Shown here: one piece after another, positions 15,741-24,537 of the stretch
How the letters are laid out: every line of letters begins with the position of its first letter
Position numbering within the stretch: position 1 is the stretch's first letter
DNA from: Bordetella genomosp. 13
GTDB taxonomy: Bacteria > Pseudomonadota > Gammaproteobacteria > Burkholderiales > Burkholderiaceae_B
DNA length: 64,000 nucleotides
Direction: 5' to 3'
NCBI RefSeq assembly: GCF_007679965.1
Contig: NZ_VEHL01000004.1
Location: 310,001-374,000, forward strand
The notes under the pieces: generated by a model
What the model saw: only the letters and a program-made list of their open reading frames with translations
Told to the model about the DNA's origin: nothing
Database searches by the model: none
Made by a program: the position numbers and the translations under genes

Positions 15741-18700
15741 TCATTGGAAATTACGGCTTTTCGCCGGCAGGTTGCCCAGCAATTCCGTCAGGTCGACCAG
15801 CCGTTGTGCCATCAGGTGCTGCACACCTTCGCGCGATTGCCAGGTGCCGTAGATGCCCAGCAGGGTGGCGCCCAGCAGTTCGCGGCGCTGGCGTTCGATC
15901 AGTTCGGGCCGCACCACCGCGTTGACGGGTCCGGTCTCGTCCTCGATGGTGACGAAGATGGTGCCGTTGGCCGTCTGCGGCCGCTGCCGCACGGTGACGA
16001 TGCCGCAGGCGCGTGCCGTGCGTCGGTCAGGATAGGTGTTCAGCACCTCGGCGGGCTGGAAGTTGCGCGCGGCCAGTTCCTCGCGCAGCAGCGCCACCGG
16101 ATGGCGGCGCAAGGTAAGCCGGGTGCTGCGGTAGTCGGCGGCCACGTCCTGGCCCTCGGAGGGCTCGGCCAGGGCCGGCATGACGGGCTCGGCCAGCGGC
16201 GCGGCGCGCAGCAGGTCGCGGCTGGGCACGGCCCCGGCAGCGGCCCAGCTGGCGTGGCGGCGGTGCCCGGCCAGCGTGCGCAGCGCGTCGGCGGCGGCCA
16301 GGGCGTCCAGGTCATGGCGATTCAACTGGGCGCGCAGGGCCAGGTCGCGCGTATCGGTGTAGGCGCTTTGGTCGCGAGTTTCGGCGATGCGTTTGGCGGC
16401 TTCTTCGCTGAGGCCTTGCACCAGGTTCAGCCCCAGTCGGACCGCCGGGCGCACCGCGCCGGGAAGGGGTTCGAGCGTGGCGTCGTAATGGCTGGCGGTG
16501 GCGTCGATGGCCAGCACCTCGACCCCATGGCGGCGGGCGTCCTGCACCAGTTGGGCGGGAGCGTAGAAGCCCATGGGCTGGGAGTTGAGCAGCGCGGCGA
16601 GGAAGGCCTCGGGCTCGTGGCATTTGACCCAGGAACTGGCATAGGCCAGCAAGGCGAAGCTGGCGGCGTGGCTTTCGGGGAAGCCGTATTCGCCGAAGCC
16701 CTGGATCTGCTTGAAGAGGGATTCGGCGAATTCAGGGGTATAGCCCTTTTTCTTCAATCCGTTGGTCAACTTTTCGCGATACTTATCCACGCTGCCTTTC
16801 TTGCGCCAAGCCGCCATTGAACGCCTCAGGCCATCGGCTTCGCCAGGTTTGAACCCGGCGGCCTTGATGGCGATCTGCATGACCTGTTCCTGGAAAATCG
16901 GTACGCCGAGCGTGCGTTCCAGCACCTCTTCGACCTCTTTGCCAGGGGAGGTGATGAGCGACTTGTCCTTGCGGCGTGCCAGGTACGGGTGCACCATGCC
17001 GCCCTGGATAGGCCCGGGCCGCACGATGGCTACCTGCACCACCAGGTCGTAGTATTCCTGCGGCCGCAAGCGAGGCAGCATGCTCATCTGTGCGCGCGAT
17101 TCGATCTGGAATACACCGATGGTGTCGGCCCTGCAGATCATGTCGTAGGTGGGCTTGTCGTCCGAGGGGATGTCCTGCAGCACCATCTTGCGCCCACGCC
17201 GCAGGGAGATCAGTTTCAACGCGCGCTGCAGCATGCTGAGCATGCCCAGCGCCAGGATGTCCACCTTCAGCAGACCCATCGCGTCCAGGTCGTCCTTGTC
17301 CCATTGCACCACGCTGCGATCCGGCATGGCGGCGTTCTCGATGGGCACCAGGCGCGACAGCTTGTCGCGCGAGATGACGAAGCCACCGGGATGCTGTGAC
17401 AGGTGACGGGGAAAACTCATCAGGGTCTGCGCAAGCTCGGCCCAATGTTGCGCCACGGGCGCTTGCGGATCCAGCCCGCAGGATTTCAGCGTGGCCAGCA
17501 GGGCTTCCTTGCCGTCCCACCACTGGTGCGCACCGGCCACCGCATCGATGATGACCGGATCCACACCCAGCGCCTTGCCGGTATCGCGCAGCACGCTGCG
17601 TGGGCGATAGCTGATGACCACGGCCGTCAGCGCCGCGCGATGCCGGCCGTATTTGTCGTAGATGTACTGGATGATCTCTTCGCGGCGCTGGTGTTCGAAG
17701 TCGACGTCGATGTCGGGCGGTTCGCCGCGTTCCTTGCTGATGAAGCGTTCGAACAGCAGGCTGCTGCTTTCGGGACGGACCTCGGTGATGCCCAGGCAGA
17801 AGCACACCACGGAATTGGCCGCCGAGCCGCGGCCCTGGCAAAGTATGTCGCGGCGCCTGGCTTCTTTCACGACGTCGTACACCGTCAGGAAATAGGCCTC
17901 GTACTTCATCTCGATGATCAATTCCAGTTCGTGGTTGATCTGCTCGAGGGTGGATGGTGGTATCCCCTGGGGATAGCGCCATTCCGCGCCCGCCAGGGTT
18001 TCGCGGCGCAGGTATTTCGAGGCGGTAAGACCTTTGGGAACGATTTCGTCAGGGTACTGGTACTTGAGTTCCTCCAGCGAGAACCGGCAGCGGCGCAGGA
18101 TGGCCTGCGTCTGTGCCAGGGCCTCGGGCGGATAGAGTTGGGCCAGGCGCAGGCGCGTGCGCAGATGGCGCTCGGCATTGGCGGCCAGGTCGTAGCCGCA
18201 TTCGGCGATCGGGCGGCCCAGGCGGATCGCCGACATGGTGTCGTGCAGCGGCTTGCGCGAGCGCAGGTGCATCTGTACATCCCCCACCGCGACCACCGGC
18301 AGACCCGTGGCGCGCGCGGCCTGGTCGACGGCCGCACGGTGCAGGTCGTCGCGGGGGCCATAAAGCAGCGTCAGGCCCAGCCAGGCGCGTCGAGGAAAGG
18401 CGCGTGCCAGCCAACGTGCCTGGGCCAGCAGGGTGTCGGGCTCGATGCCTTGGGGCGGCGCCAGGATGGCCAGGCAATCGGGCAGGTGGCGCATGGTCTT
18501 GAGGTCTTTGGTGCCCAGCAGGTATTCGCCCTTGGTGGTGCGCATGCGGCCCAGGGTGATGAACTCGGACAGATTGCCATAGCCTTCGCGGGTCTGCGCC
18601 AGCAGCACCAGCCTGATGTCGCCGGCATCGGAACCCGCCTGCAAGGTGAAGCTGGCACCGATGAGCAACTGCAAGGGCGGGGGCGGCGTGCCGGCTTCTT

Positions 18701-18920
18701 TGGCAGCCTCGTGGTACTTGCCGAGCTGGAGATGCGCGCGCACCACGCCCGCCAGCGAACACTCATCGGTGATGGCCAGCGCGGCATAGTTCAGTTCAAT
18801 GGCCTGGTCGACCAGCTCTTCGGGTTCCGAAGCGCCTTGCAGGAACGAGAAATTGGATTGGCAGTACAGCTCTGCATACTGCGGCAGCACCGCGGGAATG
18901 GTGGGCGAGTCGTCGGACAT
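15741..18920 (-). CDS. dnaE2: Error-prone DNA polymerase III alpha subunit DnaE2 (ImuC)
   Basis: A C-family polymerase of 1059 residues, the usual DnaE2 length. The N-terminal PHP domain starts YAELYCQSNFSFLQGASEPE. The palm carries PDIDVDFEHQRREE near residue 400 with catalytic aspartates. The C-terminus has the OB-fold and the family ending in LLGNLPAKSRNFQ. It carries out the DNA synthesis step of SOS-induced mutagenesis past lesions, with ImuB and ImuA. It is the last gene of the imuA-imuB-dnaE2 operon, 9 bp after imuB, and is under the LexA site at 21209-21224. It converges on the PPTase gene without an obvious U-tract terminator. Confidence 0.97.
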   Translation of the reverse strand: MSDDSPTIPAVLPQYAELYCQSNFSFLQGASEPEELVDQAIELNYAALAITDECSLAGVVRAHLQLGKYHEAAKEAGTPPPPLQLLIGASFTLQAGSDAGDIRLVLLAQTREGYGNLSEFITLGRMRTTKGEYLLGTKDLKTMRHLPDCLAILAPPQGIEPDTLLAQARWLARAFPRRAWLGLTLLYGPRDDLHRAAVDQAARATGLPVVAVGDVQMHLRSRKPLHDTMSAIRLGRPIAECGYDLAANAERHLRTRLRLAQLYPPEALAQTQAILRRCRFSLEELKYQYPDEIVPKGLTASKYLRRETLAGAEWRYPQGIPPSTLEQINHELELIIEMKYEAYFLTVYDVVKEARRRDILCQGRGSAANSVVCFCLGITEVRPESSSLLFERFISKERGEPPDIDVDFEHQRREEIIQYIYDKYGRHRAALTAVVISYRPRSVLRDTGKALGVDPVIIDAVAGAHQWWDGKEALLATLKSCGLDPQAPVAQHWAELAQTLMSFPRHLSQHPGGFVISRDKLSRLVPIENAAMPDRSVVQWDKDDLDAMGLLKVDILALGMLSMLQRALKLISLRRGRKMVLQDIPSDDKPTYDMICRADTIGVFQIESRAQMSMLPRLRPQEYYDLVVQVAIVRPGPIQGGMVHPYLARRKDKSLITSPGKEVEEVLERTLGVPIFQEQVMQIAIKAAGFKPGEADGLRRSMAAWRKKGSVDKYREKLTNGLKKKGYTPEFAESLFKQIQGFGEYGFPESHAASFALLAYASSWVKCHEPEAFLAALLNSQPMGFYAPAQLVQDARRHGVEVLAIDATASHYDATLEPLPGAVRPAVRLGLNLVQGLSEEAAKRIAETRDQSAYTDTRDLALRAQLNRHDLDALAAADALRTLAGHRRHASWAAAGAVPSRDLLRAAPLAEPVMPALAEPSEGQDVAADYRSTRLTLRRHPVALLREELAARNFQPAEVLNTYPDRRTARACGIVTVRQRPQTANGTIFVTIEDETGPVNAVVRPELIERQRRELLGATLLGIYGTWQSREGVQHLMAQRLVDLTELLGNLPAKSRNFQ

Positions 18921-18929
18921 GGCGGAACC

Positions 18930-20567
18930 TCAGGCATACCGCCCGTGCAAAAACCAGCGCGCATCTGCGCTGTCGCGCTCGCGAAAAAGCCAATAGCGCG
19001 CCGCACCGTCATCCTCGGCGACGAAGTAATCGCGCTGCGTGTCCCCACCGTCCCACCAGCCGGTTTCGATGCGTTCGGGACCGCGGATCATGCGCAGGGG
19101 CTGGCCGGCATACACGGGACGGTTGCGTTCGACACGCAGCAGCACGGGCGGATCGCATAGCCAGAACGGGCGCTCCAGGCGCGGCGGCAATGCGAGCGGG
19201 CGTGGCTTGCCGTCCACGGCCTGCGCTGCCATCCACCCATTGGCCTGCTCGGGCCGGTGGTCGGCCCGCGGCTGGGCGCGCAGCACCCGCTGCGCGCCCA
19301 GCCGCGCGGCCAGCAGGTCCAGCAGCCGTGCATGGTCGGCCGGCTGAGTGGCCGGATCGGGAAACAGCGTGGTGCTGGCGTCGGGGCGATCGACGGTCTG
19401 CGGCGCGTGCAGCGTGACGGCGATGACGGGGGCCTGCAATTCGAGCCGGCCCAGCCGCTCACGCAGCAGTTCGACCAGATGGCCGCCATGCCAGGCGGGC
19501 TGGGCCATGGCCAGCGGCAGTTCGGTGGGCGGCCGGGCGTGGCGGCCGCGCTCGTGCGACAGTTCCAGCGTGATGCGCTGCACCGCGCGCTGATGCGCGG
19601 CAAGCCAGCCGCACAACTGGTCGGCCAGGCGCCGCGCCACGGCCAGCAGGGCGTCGGCCTGTTCGAGGTAATCGGGCAGTTCGATGCGCTGGTGGAAGCT
19701 GGGCGGCGGCGTGATCCAGCGGTGCAGCTCGGGCGCGGCGCCATAGGCGGCATCGAGGGCCTGCAGCATCGGGCCGCAGCCGCGCCGTTGCAAGCCCGCG
19801 CGCGGCAGGCGCCGCGCCTGGCCCAACGTGTGGCAGCCCAGGTCGTGCAGCCAGTCCAGGCGTTCGCGGGCCTGCGGCAGCAAGGACAGGGACAGGGCGT
19901 CCAGCCGGCGTTCGAGGCTGGCCTGGCGCAGCGCCACGCGCAGCACCGTGCGCTGCCGGGGACGGCGCGCCAGGGATTCGCCGATGGCCTGCAGGGGCTG
20001 GCCGCGAGAGGTGTGGGTCTTGCCGCGCACCGGCCGCGGCGAGCCATCGGGCGCCAGGTCGCCGACGCGGTCGGTGGCCGCTCCGGTGACCACCTGCGCG
20101 CCATGGCGCACCGGCTGATGCGCCAGCAGCCATGCGCCCAGGGCGGTGGGCGCCAGCCCCAGCGTGGCCTGCACGCCCTGCGCCGCCAGCGTGGCGGCCA
20201 CCCGGCGCGCCAGGGCGCGCGGGCCACCGAACAACTGCAGGCTGGCGCCCACGTCCAGCAGCAGCGCCGAGGTGTCGGGCACGGCCAGTTGCGGCGTGTA
20301 TTGCAGCAGGGCGAAGGCCGCGCCTTGCTGCACCTGGGCCTCGGCGGCAGGCTGCCGGTCGACCTGCCCGCAGTGCGGCGCGATGGCGGCCAGGCTGGCG
20401 CGCCGCATGCCCAACTGCGCGCCGGCCCGTTGCGCAGCCGGGGTCAGCGCCGCCACGCGCGTGGCTTCGAGCACGGCGCAGCCCGCGCCGCCGTCGTCAC
20501 GGAACCAGTACGGGCGTACGGCGTCCAGCGGCAGGCTGTGCAGGAACACGGCGATCCAGAGGCGCAT
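18930..20567 (-). CDS. imuB: Y-family polymerase-like protein ImuB
   Basis: A 545-residue ImuB. The N-terminus, MRLWIAVFLHSLPLDAVRPY, stands where active Y-family polymerases have the DxDxFFASVE metal site, and those acids are absent. The protein is therefore expected to be a catalytically dead scaffold that links DnaE2 and the beta clamp. Helix-hairpin and little-finger regions follow, and the C-terminal part contains STTLFPDPATQPADHARLLDLLAARLG and RPEQANGW, typical of the family. The start at 20567 overlaps imuA by 71 bases. The longer open frame (to 20834) lies wholly inside imuA. Confidence 0.94.
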   Translation of the reverse strand: MRLWIAVFLHSLPLDAVRPYWFRDDGGAGCAVLEATRVAALTPAAQRAGAQLGMRRASLAAIAPHCGQVDRQPAAEAQVQQGAAFALLQYTPQLAVPDTSALLLDVGASLQLFGGPRALARRVAATLAAQGVQATLGLAPTALGAWLLAHQPVRHGAQVVTGAATDRVGDLAPDGSPRPVRGKTHTSRGQPLQAIGESLARRPRQRTVLRVALRQASLERRLDALSLSLLPQARERLDWLHDLGCHTLGQARRLPRAGLQRRGCGPMLQALDAAYGAAPELHRWITPPPSFHQRIELPDYLEQADALLAVARRLADQLCGWLAAHQRAVQRITLELSHERGRHARPPTELPLAMAQPAWHGGHLVELLRERLGRLELQAPVIAVTLHAPQTVDRPDASTTLFPDPATQPADHARLLDLLAARLGAQRVLRAQPRADHRPEQANGWMAAQAVDGKPRPLALPPRLERPFWLCDPPVLLRVERNRPVYAGQPLRMIRGPERIETGWWDGGDTQRDYFVAEDDGAARYWLFRERDSADARWFLHGRYA

Positions 20568-21189
20568 GGGGAACGGGCAGGGCGCCCGGCTCGAAAGGAA
20601 TGAAGAAAGGGGTGTCGGTGACGGGACCGCGGCGCTTGAGCACCCGCACCGACAGGCCGGCCGGCGCGCTGTCCAGTGCCAGCCGCAGCGGCGCGGGCGA
20701 GGCCTGGCGCGCCGCCGCGGCCGGCCGCAGCGCGAAGAACAGGGTGTCGCTGCCCGCGGCGGCCAGGTGCAGGCGGCGCAGGGCCTCGTGCCGGGCGCGC
20801 GGCAGCCAGCACAGCAGCGCGCCGCAGGTGCCATGGCGCAGGATCTGCTCGGCCGCCCACAAGGCGTCTTCGGGCGTGGCCGGGTCGACCCACAGCAGTT
20901 GCGCCGGGTCTAGCTGCCATTGGCTCCAGCAGGCGATGTGCGGCACGTGCGGCGGCTGCACCAGCGCGATGGCGCGCGGGCCGTCCAGCCGCGCCAGCGC
21001 GGGTTGCAGCAGGCGGACCTCGCCGATGCCGGGATGCGGTTGCAGCAGTTCGATCAGCGCGCCCAGCGGCCACCCCCCGCCCGGCAACTGGCCGGACAGG
21101 GCATCATGGCCGGTCGCCACGCAGCGCGCGGCGCCTTGCGCCAGTTGCGTGGCGCGCCAGAGGGCGGGGTGGATGTGTTCGGGGCGCAT
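20497..21189 (-). CDS. imuA: SOS mutagenesis protein ImuA
   Basis: A 230-residue RecA-like accessory protein of translesion synthesis. Family segments are HPALWRATQLA at the start and LPGGGWPLGALIELLQPHPGIGEVRLLQPAL, where RecA has its ATP loop. No intact GxxxxGKT is present. IALVQPPHVPHIACW and WAAEQILRHGTCGALLCWLP follow. It is the first gene of the LexA-controlled imuA-imuB-dnaE2 operon and begins 19 bases from the LexA site. Its 3' end overlaps imuB. Confidence 0.92.
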   Translation of the reverse strand: MRPEHIHPALWRATQLAQGAARCVATGHDALSGQLPGGGWPLGALIELLQPHPGIGEVRLLQPALARLDGPRAIALVQPPHVPHIACWSQWQLDPAQLLWVDPATPEDALWAAEQILRHGTCGALLCWLPRARHEALRRLHLAAAGSDTLFFALRPAAAARQASPAPLRLALDSAPAGLSVRVLKRRGPVTDTPFFIPFEPGALPVPHAPLDRRVPAQPAAGRRTPVLVP

Positions 21190-21208
21190 CGATCAAAAAC
21201 CGTAATCA

Positions 21209-21224
21209 CTGTACAAATATACAG
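21209..21224 (-). promoter_or_regulatory. LexA (SOS) operator upstream of imuA
   Basis: CTGTACAAATATACAG is a full match to the proteobacterial LexA box CTGT-N8-ACAG, with an AT-rich centre. It is the only such site seen here and lies 19 bases before the imuA ATG. This predicts repression by LexA and induction by DNA damage of all three genes downstream. Confidence 0.93.
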
Positions 21225-21398
21225 TATTTTGGGCGGATGGCGTTTGCCCCGCGCGCCGGCTTCGAGCGCCATCAGCGTGGGCATGCCCCATCCTCAACCC
21301 CGCTTGCCCCATTCTGGTGCCGCCGCCCTCGCGAGCTATCGCCGCGCAGATCCTGGAAGCGGGAGACGAGAGGTTCCCTGCCTCTTGTTTCGCCAAGC

Positions 21399-21414
21399 TG
21401 GCACGCATCGTGCT
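21399..21414 (+). promoter_or_regulatory. Candidate sigma-54 promoter
   Basis: TGGCACGCATCGTGCT matches the -24/-12 consensus TGGCACG-N4-TTGCW at 11 of 12 defined positions, with the GG and GC elements correctly spaced. It lies 59 bases before the chemoreceptor-like gene on the same strand. A transcription start about a dozen bases downstream would leave a leader of roughly 45-50 bases. It is called on sequence alone. No enhancer-binding site was identified. Confidence 0.5.
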
Positions 21415-21473
21415 TGAACGGATTCAAGACTGTCTCCTCGTCCAACACGTTCCGTTCGAAAGGAGTAAGCAGC

Positions 21474-22523
21474 ATGGCCCATCATCCGGAAATGATCGTC
21501 GAACTGTCCCGTCGCGTAGAGAAGATCTCGAACGAGAAGATCTCCAACATCGTCGACATCAATCAGCAGGCCAAATACCTCTCGCTGAATGCCCGCATCG
21601 AGGCTGCCCGGTCGGGCGAGGCGGGCCGCGGTTTCGCGGTCGTGGCCAACCAGGTGCAGCAGGTGTCCGAACAGATCACGCACATCGCCGACGCGCTCAA
21701 GCTCGAGCTGGCCGGCTCCATCGCCGACCTGATCCGGCTGGGCGAGAACACATTGCAGGAGATCCGCGGCTACGAAGGCCGCCGGCTGGGCGACCTGGCG
21801 CTGAACATGGTCGAGACCATGGACCGGAACCTGTACGAGCGTTCGTGCGACGTGCGCTGGTGGGCGACGGATTCGTCGCTGGTCGAACTGCTGCAGTCGC
21901 CCACGCCGCAGGCCGTGCGCCATGCCTGCGAACGGCTGGCCGTGATCCTGGACAGCTACACCGTGTACCTGGACCTGTGGGTGGCCGATGCACAAGGACG
22001 GGTGCTGGCCACCGGGCGTCCGGACCGTTACCCGAAGGCCCTGGGGGCCAGCGTCGCGCACGAGGAATGGTTTCGACGCGGCATGGCCACCACGGACGGG
22101 GGCGACTACGCCGCCCTGGACATCCGGCCCGAGCCGCTGCTGGAGGGCGCGCAGGTGGCCGCCTACAGCACCGCGATCCGCGCCGGCGCCCGGCGCGAAG
22201 GCAAGCCGGTGGGCGTGCTGGGCATCTTCTTCGATTGGGCCCGCCAGGCCGAGACGGTGGTGCGGTCGGTGGGACTGAGCGATGAGGAGTGGTCGCGCAC
22301 GCGCTGCATGCTGGTGGACAGTCGCCAGCGTGTGATCGCCGCGTCCGACGGGGCGGACCTGCGCGAACGCTATGTGCTGCTGAACACCGATGGCCAGACG
22401 CGGGGGTTCTACCCGAGCGCCGATCGGCTGGTGGGCTACGCATTGACGCCCGGCTATGAAACCTATCCGGGCCTGGGTTGGTATGGGGTCATCGAGCAGC
22501 AGCCGCGCCGCCATTTCGGATGA
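21474..22523 (+). CDS. Cytosolic chemoreceptor-like protein with N-terminal signalling helix and C-terminal cache domain
   Basis: A 349-residue protein without a signal peptide or membrane helix. Residues ~20-75 are a short piece of methyl-accepting chemotaxis signalling helix: NQQAKYLSLNARIEAARSGE, then GRGFAVVANQVQQVSEQ. A linker follows with LYERSCDVRWWATDSS. Residues ~150-345 resemble a cache sensor (LDLWVADAQGRVLATGRPDR, ASVAHEEWFRRGM, GYALTPGYETYPGLGWYGVIEQ). The order is the reverse of ordinary chemoreceptors, and only about one helical arm is present. The ATG is chosen because AGGAG lies eight bases before it. Upstream is a candidate sigma-54 promoter. It might sense a cytosolic ligand and modulate receptor arrays or another output. 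Confidence 0.8.
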   Translation: MAHHPEMIVELSRRVEKISNEKISNIVDINQQAKYLSLNARIEAARSGEAGRGFAVVANQVQQVSEQITHIADALKLELAGSIADLIRLGENTLQEIRGYEGRRLGDLALNMVETMDRNLYERSCDVRWWATDSSLVELLQSPTPQAVRHACERLAVILDSYTVYLDLWVADAQGRVLATGRPDRYPKALGASVAHEEWFRRGMATTDGGDYAALDIRPEPLLEGAQVAAYSTAIRAGARREGKPVGVLGIFFDWARQAETVVRSVGLSDEEWSRTRCMLVDSRQRVIAASDGADLRERYVLLNTDGQTRGFYPSADRLVGYALTPGYETYPGLGWYGVIEQQPRRHFG

Positions 22524-22626
22524 CCCTGCGCACGGCGGCGTCTTGGCGTAGCGCTGCCGCGGCCGGCGCTAGAATGGGTTATCCGCGCCGGGTTTCCGGC
22601 GCGTTCCGTTCCAGAGGTCTTCCCGC

Positions 22627-23331
22627 ATGCCCGCTTCCAACTCCATCGAATTCTGGCCCAACCCCGGCACCGAGGTTCGGCAATTGTTCGTGCTGCTGCA
22701 CGGCGTGGGCGATACGCCCGACGGCCTGGAGTCGCTGGGGCTGGCCTTGCGCGCGGCGTTTCCCAACGCCGTGGTGCGCATCCCCGAGGGTTTCGAGGCC
22801 TTCGACGGCAGCGCCCACGGCCGCCAGTGGTTTTCGGTGCGCGGCATCACCGACGAGAACCGGGCCGAACGCGTCGCCCAGGCCATGCCGGCCCTGATCG
22901 AGTACGTCCAGACGGCCCAGCGCAGCCTGAAGCTGAAATCGTCCGACACCGCGCTTGTGGGCTTTTCGCAGGGCGCCATCATGGCGCTTGAGGCCGTGCA
23001 GGCCGAGCACCGCCTGGCCGGCCGCGTGCTGGCGTTCTCCGGCCGCTACGCGCAACTGCCCACGACCGTGCCGCCGTACACCACCATCCACCTGCTGCAC
23101 GGCGCCGACGACCCCGTGATGCCCGTGACGCACGTCCACGAAGCCCAGGCCCGCCTGGCCGAGTTGAAGGGCGACTCCACCATAGACGTGGCCTCGCGCG
23201 TGGGTCACGAACTGCATCCGGCGCTGGTGCAGCGCGCCATCCACCGCCTTCAGACCTGCGTGCCGCTGCGCAGCTGGGCGGCCGCGATGCAGATGGATCC
23301 GGTGCCGCCGGAAGGCACGACGATGCATTGA
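22627..23331 (+). CDS. Alpha/beta-hydrolase esterase, YpfH/carboxylesterase family
   Basis: A 234-residue serine esterase of the phospholipase/carboxylesterase family. LFVLLHGVGDTPDGLESLG holds the oxyanion HG motif. The nucleophile elbow is VGFSQGAIMALE, the acid is in LLHGADDPVMPV and the catalytic His is in RVGHELHP. No signal peptide is seen, so it is cytosolic and would hydrolyse short-chain esters or thioesters. The real substrate is unknown. It stands alone between the chemoreceptor-like gene and the Rpn nuclease. A similar family member in E. coli is YpfH. Confidence 0.87.
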   Translation: MPASNSIEFWPNPGTEVRQLFVLLHGVGDTPDGLESLGLALRAAFPNAVVRIPEGFEAFDGSAHGRQWFSVRGITDENRAERVAQAMPALIEYVQTAQRSLKLKSSDTALVGFSQGAIMALEAVQAEHRLAGRVLAFSGRYAQLPTTVPPYTTIHLLHGADDPVMPVTHVHEAQARLAELKGDSTIDVASRVGHELHPALVQRAIHRLQTCVPLRSWAAAMQMDPVPPEGTTMH

Positions 23332-23458
23332 CGGCAGTCATTCCATGAGGGGAGGTCCGCGCGCCGATCACGCGTACGCGCCGTCCGATCCTCTGCGGGA
23401 CATTCCTGTCGCAAGGGACAAATCGGCCCAATTTCAGGACAGATCGATCGTCGCTAGA

Positions 23459-23493
23459 GTGTTTCCAGGGATCCACCCGCTTCCAGGAAACAC
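23459..23493 (+). promoter_or_regulatory. Hairpin covering the ribosome-binding site of the Rpn gene
   Basis: GTGTTTCC (23459-23466) and its exact complement GGAAACAC (23486-23493) face each other, with a further GG/CC pair beyond one A-A mismatch, leaving a short loop. The 3' arm contains the only Shine-Dalgarno-like bases (AGGAA) and ends directly at the ATG at 23494. In RNA it would hide the start site. Whether the transcript includes the 5' arm is not known. Confidence 0.55.
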
Positions 23494-24486
23494 ATGCCCG
23501 TGACGTCTTCTTCCCACCCTGGCCGCCCGCGCCGACTCAGCCTGTCGAACGACCTCGTCTTCAAGGCGTTGTTCCGCGGGCATCCCCACCTGCTGTCCGA
23601 CCTGATCGATGCCGTGCGACGGCCGGACAGGCCCACCGCGGGCATCCGCATCCTGGACGGCGAGCTTGTTCCCGAAACGCCGCAAGGCAAGCTGATCTCG
23701 GTGGATGTGCGCGCGCAGGATGCCGAAGGTCGCTGCTACGTCGTCGAGATGCAGCGCTTCGCCCAACGCCATTGGCCCGCCCGCAACATCTATTACCTGG
23801 CATGCAATCTGGTTGCTCAATTGCGCAGGGGTAACGGTTATCGCGTCTTGCGGCCGGTCATCGGCATCAGTCTGCTGGGACAGAATTTGTACCCGGCGTT
23901 GTCGGATCAGACTGATTGGCGCTTCGCCATGCGAAACGACGGCTGCCCCTCCATAGAATTCACCGACAGTCTGCAATTGCACATTGTCGAACTGGACAAG
24001 GCCGAATCGCTATCCGCTTCTTCGGCCCTGCATGCGTGGGCCAGCTGCCTGCGCGATAGCCACAACGAGGCACTCATGAACCATATCACCCACCCCCCCG
24101 TACTCGAGGCGTTGCGCCTCATCGAGGAGATGTCCGACGACCCGGCGTTTCGCATGGCCGTCGTGTCGCGCGAGATGGCAGTGAGGGATTACCACTGGGG
24201 GCTCGAATGCGCGCGCGAAGATGGGCACGAAGCCGGCGTAGCGGAAGGACGCGAAAAGGGGCTTGAAGCGGGCCTCGCGGAAGGCCGTGCGAAAGGCCTG
24301 GCGGAAGGCCTGGCGGAAGGCCTTTCCAATGGCCGGATCGCCATCCTCGAACTCTTGATCGCGGACCGGTTCGGCGAGGTGCCGGCCGAGGTGCAAGCCC
24401 GCCTGCGCGCGGCGGATCCCGGCCAGGTCGAGTCGTGGGCGCTCGGTGTCCTGCACGCATCGAAGCTGGAGGACGTGTTTCGATGA
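23494..24486 (+). CDS. Rpn-family PD-(D/E)XK nuclease (recombination-promoting nuclease/putative transposase family)
   Basis: A 330-residue member of the Rpn/PD-(D/E)XK transposase-like family. The N-terminal domain has LSNDLVFKALFRGHPHLLSDL, then the nuclease core KLISVDVRAQDAEGRCYVVEMQ, with Asp and Glu-x-Gln as the likely metal ligands. HWPARNIYYLACNL and a domain ending in DPAFRMAV follow. The C-terminal quarter carries a repeat of EG-x2-KG/EG-L units. Family members cut DNA and promote recombination or act in phage defence. A role here is not shown. There are no terminal repeats or second transposase gene, so it is not part of an intact mobile element. Its start lies under a hairpin. Confidence 0.85.
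   Translation: MPVTSSSHPGRPRRLSLSNDLVFKALFRGHPHLLSDLIDAVRRPDRPTAGIRILDGELVPETPQGKLISVDVRAQDAEGRCYVVEMQRFAQRHWPARNIYYLACNLVAQLRRGNGYRVLRPVIGISLLGQNLYPALSDQTDWRFAMRNDGCPSIEFTDSLQLHIVELDKAESLSASSALHAWASCLRDSHNEALMNHITHPPVLEALRLIEEMSDDPAFRMAVVSREMAVRDYHWGLECAREDGHEAGVAEGREKGLEAGLAEGRAKGLAEGLAEGLSNGRIAILELLIADRFGEVPAEVQARLRAADPGQVESWALGVLHASKLEDVFR
24241..24324 (+). repeat. Imperfect tandem repeat in the Rpn gene
   Basis: GCGGAAGG occurs four times in this stretch within repeated 12-base units encoding LAEG and KGL-type blocks. Such glycine/glutamate repeats are common near the C-terminus of this nuclease family and can change copy number by slippage. Confidence 0.7.
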
Positions 24487-24537
24487 CGCCGCGGCGGCCT
24501 GCGGGCCGCAATGGCCGGCGAGGCGCTGCCCGGTGCG

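Noticed and set aside
20676..22523. 615-codon frame fusing sequence upstream of the chemoreceptor-like gene
   Set aside because: The extra N-terminal part is antisense to imuA/imuB and crosses the LexA box. AGGAG before 21474 marks the true start.
23459..24509. Rpn gene with flanking hairpins as an insertion sequence
   Set aside because: The two hairpins are unrelated to each other, no target duplication or second gene is seen, and Rpn genes are normally resident.
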